Notes under the pieces: model-generated | Seen by the model: the letters and a program-made list of their open reading frames with translations, nothing else | Database searches by the model: none | What the model was told of the DNA's origin: nothing | Assembly: GCF_021134715.1 (NCBI RefSeq) | Contig: NC_060028.1 | Location: 2,626,501-2,690,500 of the forward strand | DNA from: Daphnia pulex | Taxonomy: Eukaryota > Arthropoda > Branchiopoda > Diplostraca > Daphniidae | Direction: 5' to 3' | Length of the DNA: 64,000 bases | Program-made: the position numbers and the translations under genes | Shown: positions 1 to 11,715 of the stretch, piece by piece | How positions within the stretch are numbered: position 1 is the stretch's first letter | Layout: each line of letters begins with the position of its first letter

Positions 1-2035
1 GAAAGGTTTTTATTTTAACCAGGGACAAGGGTTTAAGGCAAAATCCAACAAAATGAACTCACATCTACTCTATTCACCCTTATAAATAACAAATTAAATT
101 AGTTTTTTATTTATATGATAAATATCACTATCAATATATTCTATGATCATGTGCTGGTCACATTTAACAAAGACAAGGAATTAGTATAGCCATCAGAAGA
201 TCATTAATCGCCTGCATCATAATTTAAATATTACACAGATTGCTGGGCAATTGTTGTTGGCGTTTGAGAATAAGTAGCATATCAACTTCCAAAGCAGCTA
301 CAGCCATTAGAATTGATACGGAGAATTCGACCAAGAACGTCCCATTGTTTTGTTTTTAAATAGATAGTACAGGCTAATCACATTGAAATAGAAAACACTT
401 GCACAATAAAATAAAAAGTGTCACTTTAAGACCCCTACTCCTCTGGTAAAAAATAGCGGGACACAAAAGACGCAGTCGACACGTGTGAGTAATTAAATAT
501 CGTAAATCCGAAATTATACAGTGGTTAAAAATTACCATATTGGATGGGTATTTTCCCATTTTTGATTCAGCCACAACCCAAAGCATTAATATATCGGGCA
601 CCTATAAATTTTTTGACAGAACTTTATTAGTTTTGGGTGGATAAGTTGGTCGCACATACGCATTTCTAAAACAATTCCTTCCATTGATGTAAAAGGTGGA
701 AAGAAGATGTTAAATGATCAAATGTTTACTTTATTAGGGTTTAAAAAGCAAGAATTGAAATTTGCTTCGTCTGCTGGTTTTCGAAATCAAAGGCACAACG
801 GCTAAAAGCAATTTCATTCAGGTAGGAGAGTCTAGAAGAATATGTTTTCCGACCTTGAACGCTAATCAAATATTACGTGTGCAATTAAACCACGAATAAG
901 GTGGCAGTAGTCCTTGTTCGCATGTATTAGCCAAACAAGCTCTGATTTCCTTTGTTCCTCTAATGGACGATTAAAACACCAGTAGTGATGGGACGGAGCT
1001 CGTAACTATGAACGGCTCCATCGATCAGGGGGCCCACACTCTGATAGAAAGAGTTCCGCTAATTCTTTTAGGTTGGAAACTGCCAGGAGAGTCCTTACTG
1101 ACAAAATAATTCCGCCGCAAATTGGTCAAACTAACGTTGGCAGGTAATCGAAACTCCACATTCACTGCTAAATACTAGACGCCATGGGTTACTTGTTACA
1201 ATTTGTGTAACAGATGGAATTCAGATTGCTTGTCAGGGCATTTGTATGAATGGGGGAGTATCTGAAAAAATCAAGTGTCAAGAAGTAATTCAATCGGTTC
1301 ACTGGGTTGTTTTTGCTTTTGTAACTTTTTGCTACTGAAGAGTTGAAAAGGCCGGATTTCCTCTGAAATTTACATGTTATTTTGAGTAATTCGTAAGTGC
1401 ATTGAAATTTTTTAGAAGGAAACTTGTTTCGTGGATTTGAAAATTTCCATTATTGTTGTAGAAGGAAGCTTGTTAAGTGGATTAAAAATTTACATTTAAA
1501 ATAACAACTAGTTTAAAAAGTAATGACGTATAATTTCTTTAAAATATACCAATGCAGCCTCTGCGGCAATCTTTGTCAAATATATGTATCCATGTAACTG
1601 TTTGTCTTACTTCTTACTTCTTTCTTTAAAGTATGGTAGAGAAAGCAGTGATTTTTAGCCCCACAATACTACGAAGGACACAAAAGAATAAAAACATCTT
1701 TCAAAGAGAAGAAAACACCTATTTCTGGAAGTCAGGTAGAGATATACCTCAGTAAAATCGAGCATTAAAGTTTCAGCTGCAAAAAGAGATTTTTAAATCT
1801 CAATTCAAAATGAAAAATGAAGAAGATTAATGACAATTTTAATGCCTCTGGAGATTCTGAAAGTGATAATTCCATTCAACATTCATCGAACAGCTTGACT
1901 TCCTCTAGCAGGAAAACAAACGTCCACGTCGACACGAAATATTTTTTACCTGGGACAAGGCCATATGGCCGAATTCAATGCAAAGCCTTCGTCATCTTCT
2001 CTATTTACGATGCCTAAACTAGAATTTTTAGAATT
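1..2035. repeat. Diverged repeat R1 (partner of 40082-42535)
   Basis: The sequence matches 40082-42535 in the same orientation over most of its length, with many substitutions and indels. R1 has roughly 480 bp (about 206-690) where the partner has only about 60 bp. The partner has an 866-bp MITE that R1 lacks near position 1005. The right part holds a 66-codon Ser/Asp-rich ORF (1817-2017) whose counterpart near 42334 is disrupted, so it is probably a transposon ORF relic. The left edge may continue outside the window. Element family is unknown. Confidence 0.75.
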
Positions 2036-2168
2036 CCAGGTTGTCAAAATTTTAGCTGCAACCCTCTCGTTTAAGAAAACAATCATTAATATGAAAAACA
2101 TTTTACAAATTCAGCTTTTCAAAAAAGGTTTAAGATAGGAACTGGAACAAGAATTTATCTCTTTTGAG

Positions 2169-2401
2169 GAGGGCTACTAAGGAACGAAAAAAGATTGCGG
2201 TGACTATATATGTTTCGTCGACTCAAAATGTTGTCATGTGACAAGTTTGCTGGTGACTAGCGTAGTAGTGACGTTATTTTTTCTGTAACCTAACGTTGAA
2301 CTATCAGCTGACTTGACGTCGTATTGCTTGGTTTAAAGACTTAGTTTTGAAGGAGAGTCTCGTTCTGCACATTGCTTGACATTGTTATCCTCCGACCTGT
2401 C
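2169..2401. repeat. Short dispersed repeat (partner of 17851-18143)
   Basis: The stretch from GAGGGCTACTAAGGAACG to CTCCGACCTGTC is repeated in the same orientation at 17851-18143. The second copy has an extra segment of about 55 bp near its middle. No coding potential is evident. Confidence 0.75.
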
Positions 2402-3054
2402 TCACGCCAAGTGGAATTGGATCGGGTATGAACTATTTTACACTAGTAACAAAATAATGTAATGAATGTTTACACAGAGATGTTTGACACAAAAGAAACT
2501 ATAAACCAGATTTGTTTGACAGTAAAAAAGAAAATTTGAACGAAGAAGAAGATGACGAAGAATATTAGGAGGATGTTGCAGTCAGGAAGTGTTGAACAAG
2601 AATCTGAATTAACACAGGAAGAGGATGATGGTGTTGAAGAAAGGAACGAAAAAAAGACCAAGTAAAAGAAAAAAAAGCCCGGCAGCAGAAGTGGCGAGTC
2701 TTAAAAAAAGAAGAAGAAAGTCAAAGCTACCAGGATATATCCAGAATCGGAAAAGAGCGGTTTTCTAGCTAACTTCCATTGACGACTAAGATATTCTTGA
2801 CAAATTTGGCACCTCGGAGGAAGAAGAAGAAGCTCCCCTCTCAGATACAGATGTTGCACCAGTTCCAGTTCAGTGGCCTGATTACAGGATTTTGTTTATT
2901 TTGATCTTTTGATTTTTTTAAATTTTTGCAAAAGAAAAATTACATTTCCTACTCGCCTCGGGCTTTGGACTCGTTCAACACCTCTTGGACTAGGACGTCG
3001 TGGCGAAAGATTTTGAAGAATTTCATGATCCGAATGATTGCGTCCTGGAAACCA
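2402..3054. other. No gene recognised; purine-rich GAA/GAAG stretches
   Basis: The plus strand is rich in GAA, GAG and AAG triplets (about 2535-2720 and 2818-2832), which read as short Glu/Lys-rich peptides broken by stops. It may be a relic of a charged protein segment or simple low complexity. Nothing else is visible. Confidence 0.35.
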
Positions 3055-3420
3055 GATGAACGAAACAACTCTTTAGTATTTCTTATCTCTAATACAATAA
3101 ACTAAAATATCCATGTATATCATACCTGTAAGTATAACTTCCTGCCTTTAATTACGGAAGAATACGTCTCCGGTTCTCTGACAGTCTCCATCTGAACTCC
3201 TTTATTCTGGAACTTGGTGCGTATATTCAGAGTAACAATAGTAGAAGATCGAATTTTTTTTTCATCAGCTGCTAACTACAACAGGTTCGAGTCCACCAGG
3301 GTCTTGGTCGTCGTCTGAAATTGATACTTTCAGTTTTGTTCTTTCCGTCAATTCTTTACAATTCACAGAATTGTTGTTGTGATACACATTAAGCAAGACA
3401 CTTACTGAATTTATTTGATT
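3055..3420 (-). pseudogene. Cullin-2-like C-terminal exon fragment, copy 1
   Basis: This is the diverged partner of 34258-34620. On the minus strand it reads the segment corresponding to the end of the cullin repeat region and the following linker exon, ending in the RKLYLQ-like motif that precedes the neddylation domain in cullin-2. The donor that reads GTAAGT in the other copy is GTAGTT here. No neddylation domain or other downstream cullin exon follows. The piece lies directly beside two copies of the cullin-2 N-terminal exon, so most middle exons are absent. I infer a decayed duplicate. Confidence 0.6.
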
Positions 3421-3464
3421 CTGAAAGAGGGATGAATGATAAATTTTGAAGCTTCACTAAAAAT

Positions 3465-3757
3465 TTGCTAGTTTCTTGTTACAATCGCTGTGCGAAAGAG
3501 TCTGACTTGGCCACAAAAAGAAAATAAATCTTGATTATTCTATTTTCTCATGTGCTTTTGTAAACACGATCATGATCCAGGGAAATGAAACTTTTTACCA
3601 CATCCTTTAGTTCTGCCCAAGTTTTGGCAAATTATTTTACTTGTGGTTCAAGAGAAATTTTGTGAAGTCCGTCAAAATTCAAAAGATAATGGCGATCAGA
3701 GAAAACTTTCTAAATTCTAAGATTTACTGTCTTCTCTTAGAAATATTGTATATATTC
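3465..3757 (-). pseudogene. Cullin-2-like N-terminal exon fragment (start codon lost)
   Basis: This is a direct partner of 4450-4745. On the minus strand it encodes a degenerate form of the cullin-2 amino terminus, but the position of the initiating ATG reads ATT. It is followed by the second-exon-like segment with the RPDSFAQRL-type motif, closed by a TAA. It is a relic lying downstream of the better-preserved copy. Confidence 0.55.
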
Positions 3758-4449
3758 TTGGTCAAAACGTTCAAAATTTTATTTTCATAAACTTGGAAAC
3801 ATTGCCTTCTTGAAGTAACAAACTGGCTTTAAATTTGACAGACAAATAGATTTATGCAATTTTATACCATTTTAATGTCTACATAGTACGTACCCATAAT
3901 AATCACCAGTTATTATGAAAAATGGCTCTTCTAAAACCATCTCACACATTTTGAGAGAATGCTCCTTGTTCCTCTACTTTTCCAAAGAAACCAACGACTG
4001 AATATGGACAACCTTAATAGTTGATTTTTCATTTCAGATGTATTGTCTAGCTCTTCACACTGATCACACTGTAGAGCTCATAAAAGGAATCTCTGTAAAT
4101 TTTCCTTTCAATAGTTCCGTCGCATGAGTCTTCCAGAATTGCAATCATAAAAATAAATTTAAATGAGGAAGCAATGTAACGAATAAAACAAATTCATTAC
4201 CAAGCTCTGCAATCTCCAACATTTGGGGAAAGGTGACTCATTATTCATCATCATAAATTAAATTTCAATATTTGGTTCGATAGAGGATAATGAAACTAAG
4301 GGTGATATTAAACCTACGAGTAAAGAGTTTTCAAATTGTTAATCCCTTCGCGAAATTTCTGCCATTGCGTGTAAGTGTAATACACCTTCAGGAATACTTC
4401 TTCACAGACGCTATATAGTTAAATCATGGCAGATTTTAAAGCTCCTCTA

Positions 4450-4745
4450 AAAACTTCATAAATTCTTGTTACAACCGCTGTGCGAAAGAGTCTGGCCTGG
4501 CCACATAAAGAAAATAAATCTTTCTCATACTGTTTTCCCATGTGCATGTGGTTTGTCAACACGATCATGATCCAGGGAAATGAGACTTTTTACTACATCC
4601 TTTAGTTCCGCCCAAGTTTTTGCAAAGTCTGTTACTTGTGGATTAAGAGACATTTTGTGAAGTCCGTAAATTCAAAAGAAAATGACGATCGCTGAAAACT
4701 TTCCAAATTCTAAGATTAACTATCTTCTCTTAGAAATACAGCGTT
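4450..4745 (-). pseudogene. Cullin-2-like N-terminal exon fragment (better copy)
   Basis: On the minus strand an ATG at 4653 opens a 42-codon frame starting MSLNPQVTDFAKTWAEL, close to the conserved amino terminus of cullin-2 (family knowledge: MSL-P-V-DF--TW). The cullin-2 next segment (IYFLYVARPDSFAQRL) follows in another frame and meets a TAA stop. Cullin-2 is the scaffold of the VHL/elongin E3 ligase and its N-terminus binds elongin C. Only about 70 of some 740 expected residues are present, so this is a fragment. Confidence 0.65.
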
Positions 4746-5142
4746 GAAAATTCGATAAATGTGTGTTGATTTGGCTACCACAAATATGAAGGACTTGCAC
4801 CAAATGAATAAGGAACACAAACCTTTTGCTACATTCCTCCCTTACCAGAAGAAATTCTGGGTATAGGAGGGCAAGAATTTGTATCTGGACTTCGAAAACA
4901 ATATTTCAAAACATGCATTGTCCTTTACCAAGAAAATAAAACGTTTAGTGTATAATAAACATATGGATACGTAAACTAATAAAACATATTATGTTCCGCC
5001 ATACACCCCGCCATCTTCGAATGTCGGATTGACGATCACGTCATTGGAGTCGTTGCTGCCCCAGCAGATTCCAATTTTTATAGGACAACACGGAACTGTT
5101 TGTGCTGCTTCGCTGTTTTTCTCGTCCGTTATTTCTCTTTCT

Positions 5143-5388
5143 CTATAAATTTCTTCTTCTGCCCTCGCCTTCCACGATTTCTCCATCCTCTAGTCCTTCG
5201 TTGATGTTATTCATTGTTTCAATCTCCTCTGGTTCTTCTTCCTCCCCTACGTCTACCAGGTCATCGATCTCCACCTCGTCCAGGGTGTCTGATAAGAGTT
5301 TTTTTACTTTACCGTCCGTTACCTTGGTCGACGAAGGCCAGATTTTGACGTGGTTCGCGTCGCTGTATGTCTTTAATAATCGTAGGCT
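5143..5388 (-). CDS. Acidic exon-like ORF, function unknown
   Basis: On the minus strand, after a possible acceptor (TTAG at 5389-5392), 81 open codons run to a TAG at 5143. The frame begins SLRLLKTYSDANHVKIW and becomes strongly acidic (EEEEPEE, EGLEDGEIVEGEG) before ending GRRRNL. There is no ATG, so it could only be a last exon. No family is recognised. Overlapping ORFs in other frames are probably shadows. Confidence 0.3.
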   Translation of the reverse strand, partial: SLRLLKTYSDANHVKIWPSSTKVTDGKVKKLLSDTLDEVEIDDLVDVGEEEEPEEIETMNNINEGLEDGEIVEGEGRRRNL

Positions 5389-5391
5389 CTA

Positions 5392-6314
5392 ATTCATTAC
5401 GACAGTTTAGATGCCAATTACAAAGAGTAAAAAAAGTAAGTACAGGTGAAAAAGTAAAGTTTTACTTGCACAAATAATAGCAAAGTCAGTATTGTTATTT
5501 TTCTCCATTCAACTCCTAAATAAAAAAAATAAATATAACGTCAGGTTATGTTTCTGTCCCGGAGCTTTCAGGTAACCACTTAAAATTCGCTATTCATTAA
5601 AATTATTTTTGTGTGTGATGGTAACACCTAATTCTCTTCACGCTTGTTACGGAGAAAAGAAGACGAAGACAAAACGTAATTAATCACGAGGGAGATTTAG
5701 AGCTAGATGAGAGTATGACAGAACAGGAATGAAGGAAAAAACAAGGCAACTGTTTCCGAAAGAATTTTCAGCTTGCTCGCGATTCGAATGATAATTAACT
5801 AGGCTATTGCAACACTTTCATAGTTGGCTAAGTTTGAAATTTGAAATTTTTTTTCTTTGGGTTATGTAGTCACAAGGCTTGTATAGTCATGCCACAGGTT
5901 TTAAGAAAACACCACATACCATTCCACTGTATAAGGGAAAAGAAAGGACAGTATGTCATCACCTTTCCCGGAGCCTACCACATGGTGGCCAATTCGGGCC
6001 AATTTGTGCAAAGGCCATAAACTTTTGCATGTAAGAATGGGAAAATGGTTTTTTTGCCACAAGACGAATGCTTCTGTAAAACAGATTACCCTGGCGTACA
6101 GGCACTGTTCAACTTTAAAGCGAGAAAAAAACTTTTCGGAAAGGGTACTGGTGGAAAACTTTGCTTTGACACTGCCGGAACCCGTTTCGATTTTATCAAC
6201 AGCCGTAAGTGTAGCGGTCATTCGGTTGGGCTAGTGTTCATTGCAGAAATCTTTTTGCAATATTTTTCATTTTTCTAGATGACGTGAGTGCCGTTTTGGT
6301 GAGTCTCATCTTAA
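5392..6314. other. No confident gene; one exon-like plus-strand segment
   Basis: A plus-strand frame around 6045-6208 (FLPQDECFCKTDYPGVQALF onward) ends just before a GTAAGT donor at 6205-6210. It could be an upstream exon of the Ulp1-like gene that follows, but no start codon or acceptor was settled. The rest shows nothing recognisable. Confidence 0.3.
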
Positions 6315-6593
6315 GTGTTTCGTGACGCTGCCTCATCCGGCACGGACGGCACCTCTGCTAACCCAAAATCTAAACGTGGGAAGATGGTTGACACTCACGT
6401 TTCCGTGGGGGTTAATCCGGACGCTGCCAAGCCTCCGTGTGGGCTGGATGCCATCGACTTGGCCAAGAGCGATTCTGAATCCGAAAGTTCTACTTTTGCT
6501 GCCGTCGCAGAAGACTACAGCTCCCGCGGAACAACGTTGGGTCCGTCTGACATTGAGTTACTAGAGGCTGGAAACAAATTGAATGACACCTAA
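6315..6593 (+). CDS. Possible upstream exon of Ulp1-like gene
   Basis: A 92-codon frame rich in Ser, Asp and Glu ends in LGPSDIELLEAGNKLNDT and a TAA. That end resembles the Ulp1/SENP catalytic domain start (L---D---L----WLND). The next exon-like segment begins at 6691, but there is no GT donor at the expected place: the sequence after the last codon is CTAAATTTTG. Either the donor was lost or this frame is not joined. Read alone it would be an acidic 92-residue peptide. Confidence 0.35.
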   Translation: MFRDAASSGTDGTSANPKSKRGKMVDTHVSVGVNPDAAKPPCGLDAIDLAKSDSESESSTFAAVAEDYSSRGTTLGPSDIELLEAGNKLNDT

Positions 6594-6690
6594 ATTTTGT
6601 TCTTGCCTGTGACACGTGTCACACATTTAAATTTCCCTTTTCGTTAATGTAATCATTTTGCCTATTGAAGCGTCACATATAATTTCTTAG

Positions 6691-7541
6691 ATGTCGCGGT
6701 GCGTGACTTCAACGTTAAGCTCCAGCAAAAATTTGTTTGCTGTGCCCTTTTCTACGCCAAATTAGCTGCGTAAGTGTTTGATTCGTTGTTTCATGTTTTA
6801 AAATTCAAATTTTATGTTTGCCAGTGCAATTGCGTTTTACGTAATGCATATTGCTCCAAGTTTCGTATTCCGTTCTAACTTTTTTTGCTTTGTGTCTACA
6901 GGAGCGTTAGAAAAAATATCGGCTTATGCATGCAGCCCAAAACTCGCTTTGGTTGTGCATTGTTGGCAAATTATACCAACGTCTTGATTCCCGTCTGCAC
7001 CGGAAATCTCTGTTTTTTTTTGCAAATTTCCAAGGGCAAGAAACGGTAACTGTAACTAGTCATGTTATTCTAGTATGTCTAACTGTTTTTCTTTCTCACC
7101 CTGTCTAGGCTGACGCTGAATGTTTACGACTCCCTAACCGGACATGAAGTGGCACACAAAACAGTGATTGCCCATGTTACCGCATACATAAATGATGAAT
7201 TGCTTCCCAAGGAGAGCATCAAAGACACGCCATGGCAACCCGTCCCTGTTTCCGTTAACTATGTCACGGTTCACACCCAGCTGCCTAATTCCAAGGACTG
7301 TGGCGCTCTTGTAGTCTACTACGACGTTAAGCTCCTTATCGTAAGTTAAAAAATTTTACTGTTCGTTTTTTGCTTCGACAAAAGTGATTGCCGTTTTCTC
7401 GTTCAGCATTTATATTTGTTTTTTATGAAACAGTGTGGGGAAACATTAGGTAAGGAAAAACTGGCACGCGAAAGTGGGCTCGGCGTAGATTACGGCTCTC
7501 TATCACGGAGATTACTCAAGTTTCTTTGGGAACGGAAGTAA
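6691..7541 (+). CDS. Ulp1/SENP (C48)-like protease domain gene, catalytic His not seen
   Basis: Four exons join with correct phases: 6691-6769, 6902-7045, 7109-7340 and 7434-7541 (TAA), all with GT-AG borders. The protein carries ultimate C48 landmarks: a strand leading to the active site (VLIPVCTGNLCFFLQI), the YDS segment expected to hold the Asp, and QLPNSKDCGALVVYY with the Gln and nucleophile Cys. Where the family has His-Trp, this copy reads Leu-Cys. Ulp1/SENP enzymes cleave SUMO-type proteins, and related domains occur in many DNA transposons. The 5' end is unresolved. It may be an inactive paralogue or a transposon-derived gene. No frameshift is seen in these four exons. Confidence 0.5.
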
Positions 7542-7866
7542 GGTAGGGTACAATTTTTTAAATATTTGCCATGTAGGTGATGTTTGAACTTGTGTCTGCT
7601 CGTAGATTTGCGTATGTTGGTGCAATTTTAATATCAAAATTTGTTTGGCTGTTAATCTTGTAGCTTAACTGTTTATGACCTCGTCAACAGCGGCTGGAAA
7701 GGATAGGCTTCCATTGAGCTTGCCTTTGTCGACGGAAACGCTGACAAATTGGAAGTCTACTTGGGAACGAAGACAAACTTTATCGCAGAGAAGATAATTC
7801 TACCCGCAACAGAAGAAACGTCTAACTGTGCAATAAAAAATCAACGTTGTGGATAACTAAATACCG

Positions 7867-8015
7867 ATGGTGGCCACTCAAGTAACGAATGGGTGGCCAG
7901 TGTCGCCATATGTGGGTAGCCGGTGTCACTTGATATAGGTAGCCACTGTCGGGGTAGCAAGTGTCGCCCCCATCGGTAGCCAGTGGAAAAGGTAGCCAGT
8001 GTCCGATTCCCGTCG
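7867..8015. repeat. Degenerate tandem array of a GGTAGCCAGTGTCG unit
   Basis: About seven imperfect copies of GGTAGCCAGTGTCG occur in direct orientation, spaced 15-25 bp apart by variable A/T- or C-rich filler. The later copies are closest to each other. No coding sense is evident. Confidence 0.7.
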
Positions 8016-9779
8016 GTAAGTACAGTCCACACGCTGCATTATCTTCTCGCAGCCCAGTGCTAGAGAACCTAATGTAGTGATTTCAATTTTCGTTTTTCAG
8101 TTTGCATGAGTGTTTTACATTGGCTTATGTCCCCAGTCTCATGGGGGTTGTGGAAGTCTCAACATGTACACCAAGGTTATGGAATCCCAGTTGAGAAATT
8201 TGATCTGACCTAAAAAATGCCATTAGGTATCCAAATATGCGTAGTAAATCGTAGCATTACAAATAAACATTTCGAGAAAGTAACGTAATTAACAATAAAT
8301 AACGGTAGACAAAATGTTGAGGATGGAGAGCAAAATGAAACGTCAGCAGGAAAATCCCATCCCAATTTCGACAACAAAGCTCAAGTACAGTCTAAGGCCC
8401 ATTGCCAAATTTTTCAAATAAATAACGAACAAACCTAGAGGCTTCAAAATCTTCCATCGAAAAAGGGGAAAACACGCAAAGGAAAAAACTTAGGTCACAT
8501 GTGTGGCAGTCGTCAATGAGCGTAAATGGGATACACTACTTCTTTAAACGCTAAAAATACCAGATATTGTGTTGCTTGCATTAACGATTCTGGGTAATAG
8601 GGAGGGGGGAGATATGCCTATGACAGTGGCTAACTTTTTGTTTTCCTGTTTTTCCAACTTTTCGCTTAGTTCCTGGTCTCCTTCTCTGTCGGGCGAGAAG
8701 CCCAGCATATTTTCCCGCAATAAGCGTGGGGGACCTGTTTGACAATAAATCGCATGGAATTTTTTTCCAAAAACATTGCTATACGTCATTTACGTTCAAC
8801 CGAGTCTGTGTATATGTGTTTAAAAAAAAAACATCAGCACAGCCGTACCAGAAACCCCGGCCAAATCTTTTTTTGCTTGAGCCGGTTCCCGTTACCATTG
8901 ATACCTTTCGCAATCACAGTTTTGTAGGTGAATCAATATGGAGCAAATGTTGAAGCTGTCGGATTCTACTCTTAGCTTATTTTACTTTGAATTCTTCTGA
9001 AGCATGGAATCAACACTTTATGGTAACTGGGGCCCGACACAAGCTACATTAACGGGGCAGGTATCAGCAAAAAACTGAAATGGGGTGGGGGAGGGGCCAG
9101 ACAGTCATGTTGTAGCCTTTAACACCCCGTAATGCTCTGATTACAACAAAACCTATCATATGTTGTAAAGCATCACTTTAACATAACTTACGAGTGACAA
9201 CTGCAGTTTATTAATCACCCACCATGTTATCGGAGTGATTGAGAGCTAAGTGTTTGGGAAAACGTCCTACTTCCGAATGATTGGGAAAAATTCACCTCTA
9301 GTATTCGTAGTCGTGTGAATGTAAGTAAAAGAAGGAATTTGTTTTCCCTTAGCTGGGTAGTAACCGAAAACATGTCTTGCCTTCTTTTGAGATATTTACG
9401 TTGCCACTTCCAAGGATACCGAAAACCAGTAGAACTGCAACGAGAACTTTTGCTGACAAAAGAATGCCACGATAGTGAATACAATATAAGTCACGTACAA
9501 TAACCTTTGATTACATAATAAATGTAACTAAAAAATAGTATAACTGCCCGTGCCCATGTCAGTAGTAAGATTCTGTCACTACTTTAGGCATGCGAAAGTA
9601 AGCAAGGAAACTTTAGATACTTAAGTACAAACATGAAATAAACCCCAAAACATGTAATGTGGTAGGAAAACCGGCGACACTAACAAACATAGATATACGC
9701 GCAGACATACACCGCAAAGACTTAGCAAGGGAAAACGCAAGAGGGGTCCAAAATTCTGGTTGCAATCATGAGTGGATGT
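8016..9779. other. No gene recognised
   Basis: Only short ORFs are present, none with a recognisable motif or supported splice structure. Minor runs of A and G occur near 8822 and 9080. Confidence 0.4.
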
Positions 9780-11715
9780 CTTTTCAAAATCAGAAAATGA
9801 GGGCGTCCCTAAATACCGCGGCCTTTAACATGGCCAAAGTGTCCGCATCCAGAAGCCACTGGCACCTGGTTACCTCATCGATGCTGTGGCGCAGCCCAAC
9901 GTCAGAGTTGTCGATCAAGGAGCGGGCCGGCTCGCTCACGGACTCATCGTGTGCTTAAGACAAACTGCTGACTATAAGACGGCCACAACTCCAAATGAAG
10001 ACATAAAAAAATGAAATTTTTGGGGAATAACTATCTGTCCGTAGGACAAGTGACAAAGCATTAGCGCATCAACAAGGTATAGAGAAAGGCATACGTACGC
10101 TCTGTGGAGGTCGAATAGCCAGTGTGATTATCACGAGAGCACGCAAGATGCCTCCCAAACAGCATGTAATGCAAGATGACTCCCATACTCCAAACGTCCA
10201 CTGCCGGCGTGTACAAATCGACGCCCTCGTCATCCAGTTGGCGTCTCACTTCCGGGGCAATGTACAACTCGGTTCCGCAATAAGTTGTTAGCGACCAAGG
10301 ACATGACATGTGCTTCGCGAGACCAAAGTCGGTAATCTGCGTCCGAAATCAAGCAAATCATAGCAACGAACCTCACCAACGAGCGCCAACACCAAGACAA
10401 CCGTCGAGGATCAGCAAAAAAATTGCAATTTGTTAATAAACCCTCCCAATTCCTCTTCCCCCCCCCCCAAAAAAAAAACTGATAAGTCACAAATGTAGCA
10501 AACTAATCTTTACTCCCGCAAACTCGCTGAAATCCGTAAGCAAAACGTTCGCAGGGTTCAGGTCGCGGTAAGCAATTGGCTGAGCGGGCGTGACAATACT
10601 TAATTGCCGAAAATATTTGGACGAGGAAGTACTTGGCAGTTTTTTCAGAGAGATGGTCGACGTCGAACAATTTATTCTTCACGTACCGCCGCAGGCAAGC
10701 TCCATAACAAGAAACGTGGAATTTTTGTCCTGTTTACGGAAGAGTCCAACAACTGGCATCCGGATGGGGAAAAAATTAAATGTGGGCAACGAATGATCTC
10801 TAATGTTACCGCGGACAAGAAAATTTTGGCGAAATCGAGGCTGCCGTGAATCCACGGCGACCCCATTCTAATTACGTTAACTACATTCAGTACCTTCGTT
10901 GCTTATCATACAATTTTGCAAACGGTGTTATCAGTGTCACAAAGGTAATTTGTCCTAGATGATTTTAATTGATTTATGAATACAACTCACTGAAGCCATG
11001 TACGTAAAGATTATTTTTTAGTAGTTGTTCATGGCAACGGCTGTTATTTAGTTCGATTTCGGTGGTGGGGAAAGAAATTTTTTTTGCCATTGCACCTTTT
11101 TTTGCAGGGATGCTGTGTTGTGGATACGATGACAATTTCATGCCTGAGAATACGAATGCCGCAAGGGTCCGCGTACGCTTAACTCTGCATGCCTCCTTGT
11201 GTGGTTGAGTGAACTGTTTTCCAGGCCACAACTGTGCAATCATCTTTTGGATAGCACGACTTACTTGACCAAAAGTTCTGAATCATCACAGTAAAAGAGT
11301 GAAATGGTTATGTAGCAAAAGAGTTAAAGACTACCACATTCATAATTTTTTTTTCTTTATAACGATTCAGCATCACCCACGGTTGGTTTCTGAGTTCGAA
11401 ATGGTGGTCAAAATTGCGGTGGTAGTTATCGTAATAGGTAAAATTTACTTTGCTGTCGGAGGAGCACAAAGCAATTAGGGCATCTTTTTGTATTGGGATT
11501 GGTTTCTGGTACAGAACTCGCTGGCCATCGACAAAAGTGCCATTCTGAAAGTGACTAATCAACGATATTTCACCGTTTTCCAATGACTTCTCCAGTGTGC
11601 AATGGTCCCGGCTAATTCGTTGAAATAGCGAGTTCTCAACAAGAGTGGTGGGGACGACCACGTTGTTGAAGGTGTTCTGTTTGACTGTGGCAACGTTTGC
11701 GGAACTAGCCAATAG
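9780..11715 (-). pseudogene. Decayed CHK2-like FHA plus Ser/Thr kinase gene
   Basis: Minus-strand pieces appear in the order of a CHK2/RAD53 protein. An FHA domain (about 11712-11380) shows ISRDHC and NGTFVDGQ. Kinase pieces follow: STFLVMELACGG (near 10710), a KYCHARSAN helix, the catalytic loop as YRDLNPANVLL (near 10540), DFG with CGTELYIAPEV and YTPAVDVWSMGVILHYMLFG (10348-10140), and a C-lobe end with VSEPARSLID and WLLDADTLAML (9955-9780). HRD is YRD and the loop Lys is Asn. A frameshift separates KYCHARSAN from the catalytic loop, and the glycine loop is not found. Intron-like GT-AG borders remain. CHK2 transduces DNA double-strand-break signals; this copy is unlikely to work. Confidence 0.7.

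Noticed and set aside
9659..9958. A 99-codon plus-strand ORF
   Set aside because: It is antisense to the kinase C-lobe relic (VSEPARSLID, WLLDADTLAML), which explains its openness.
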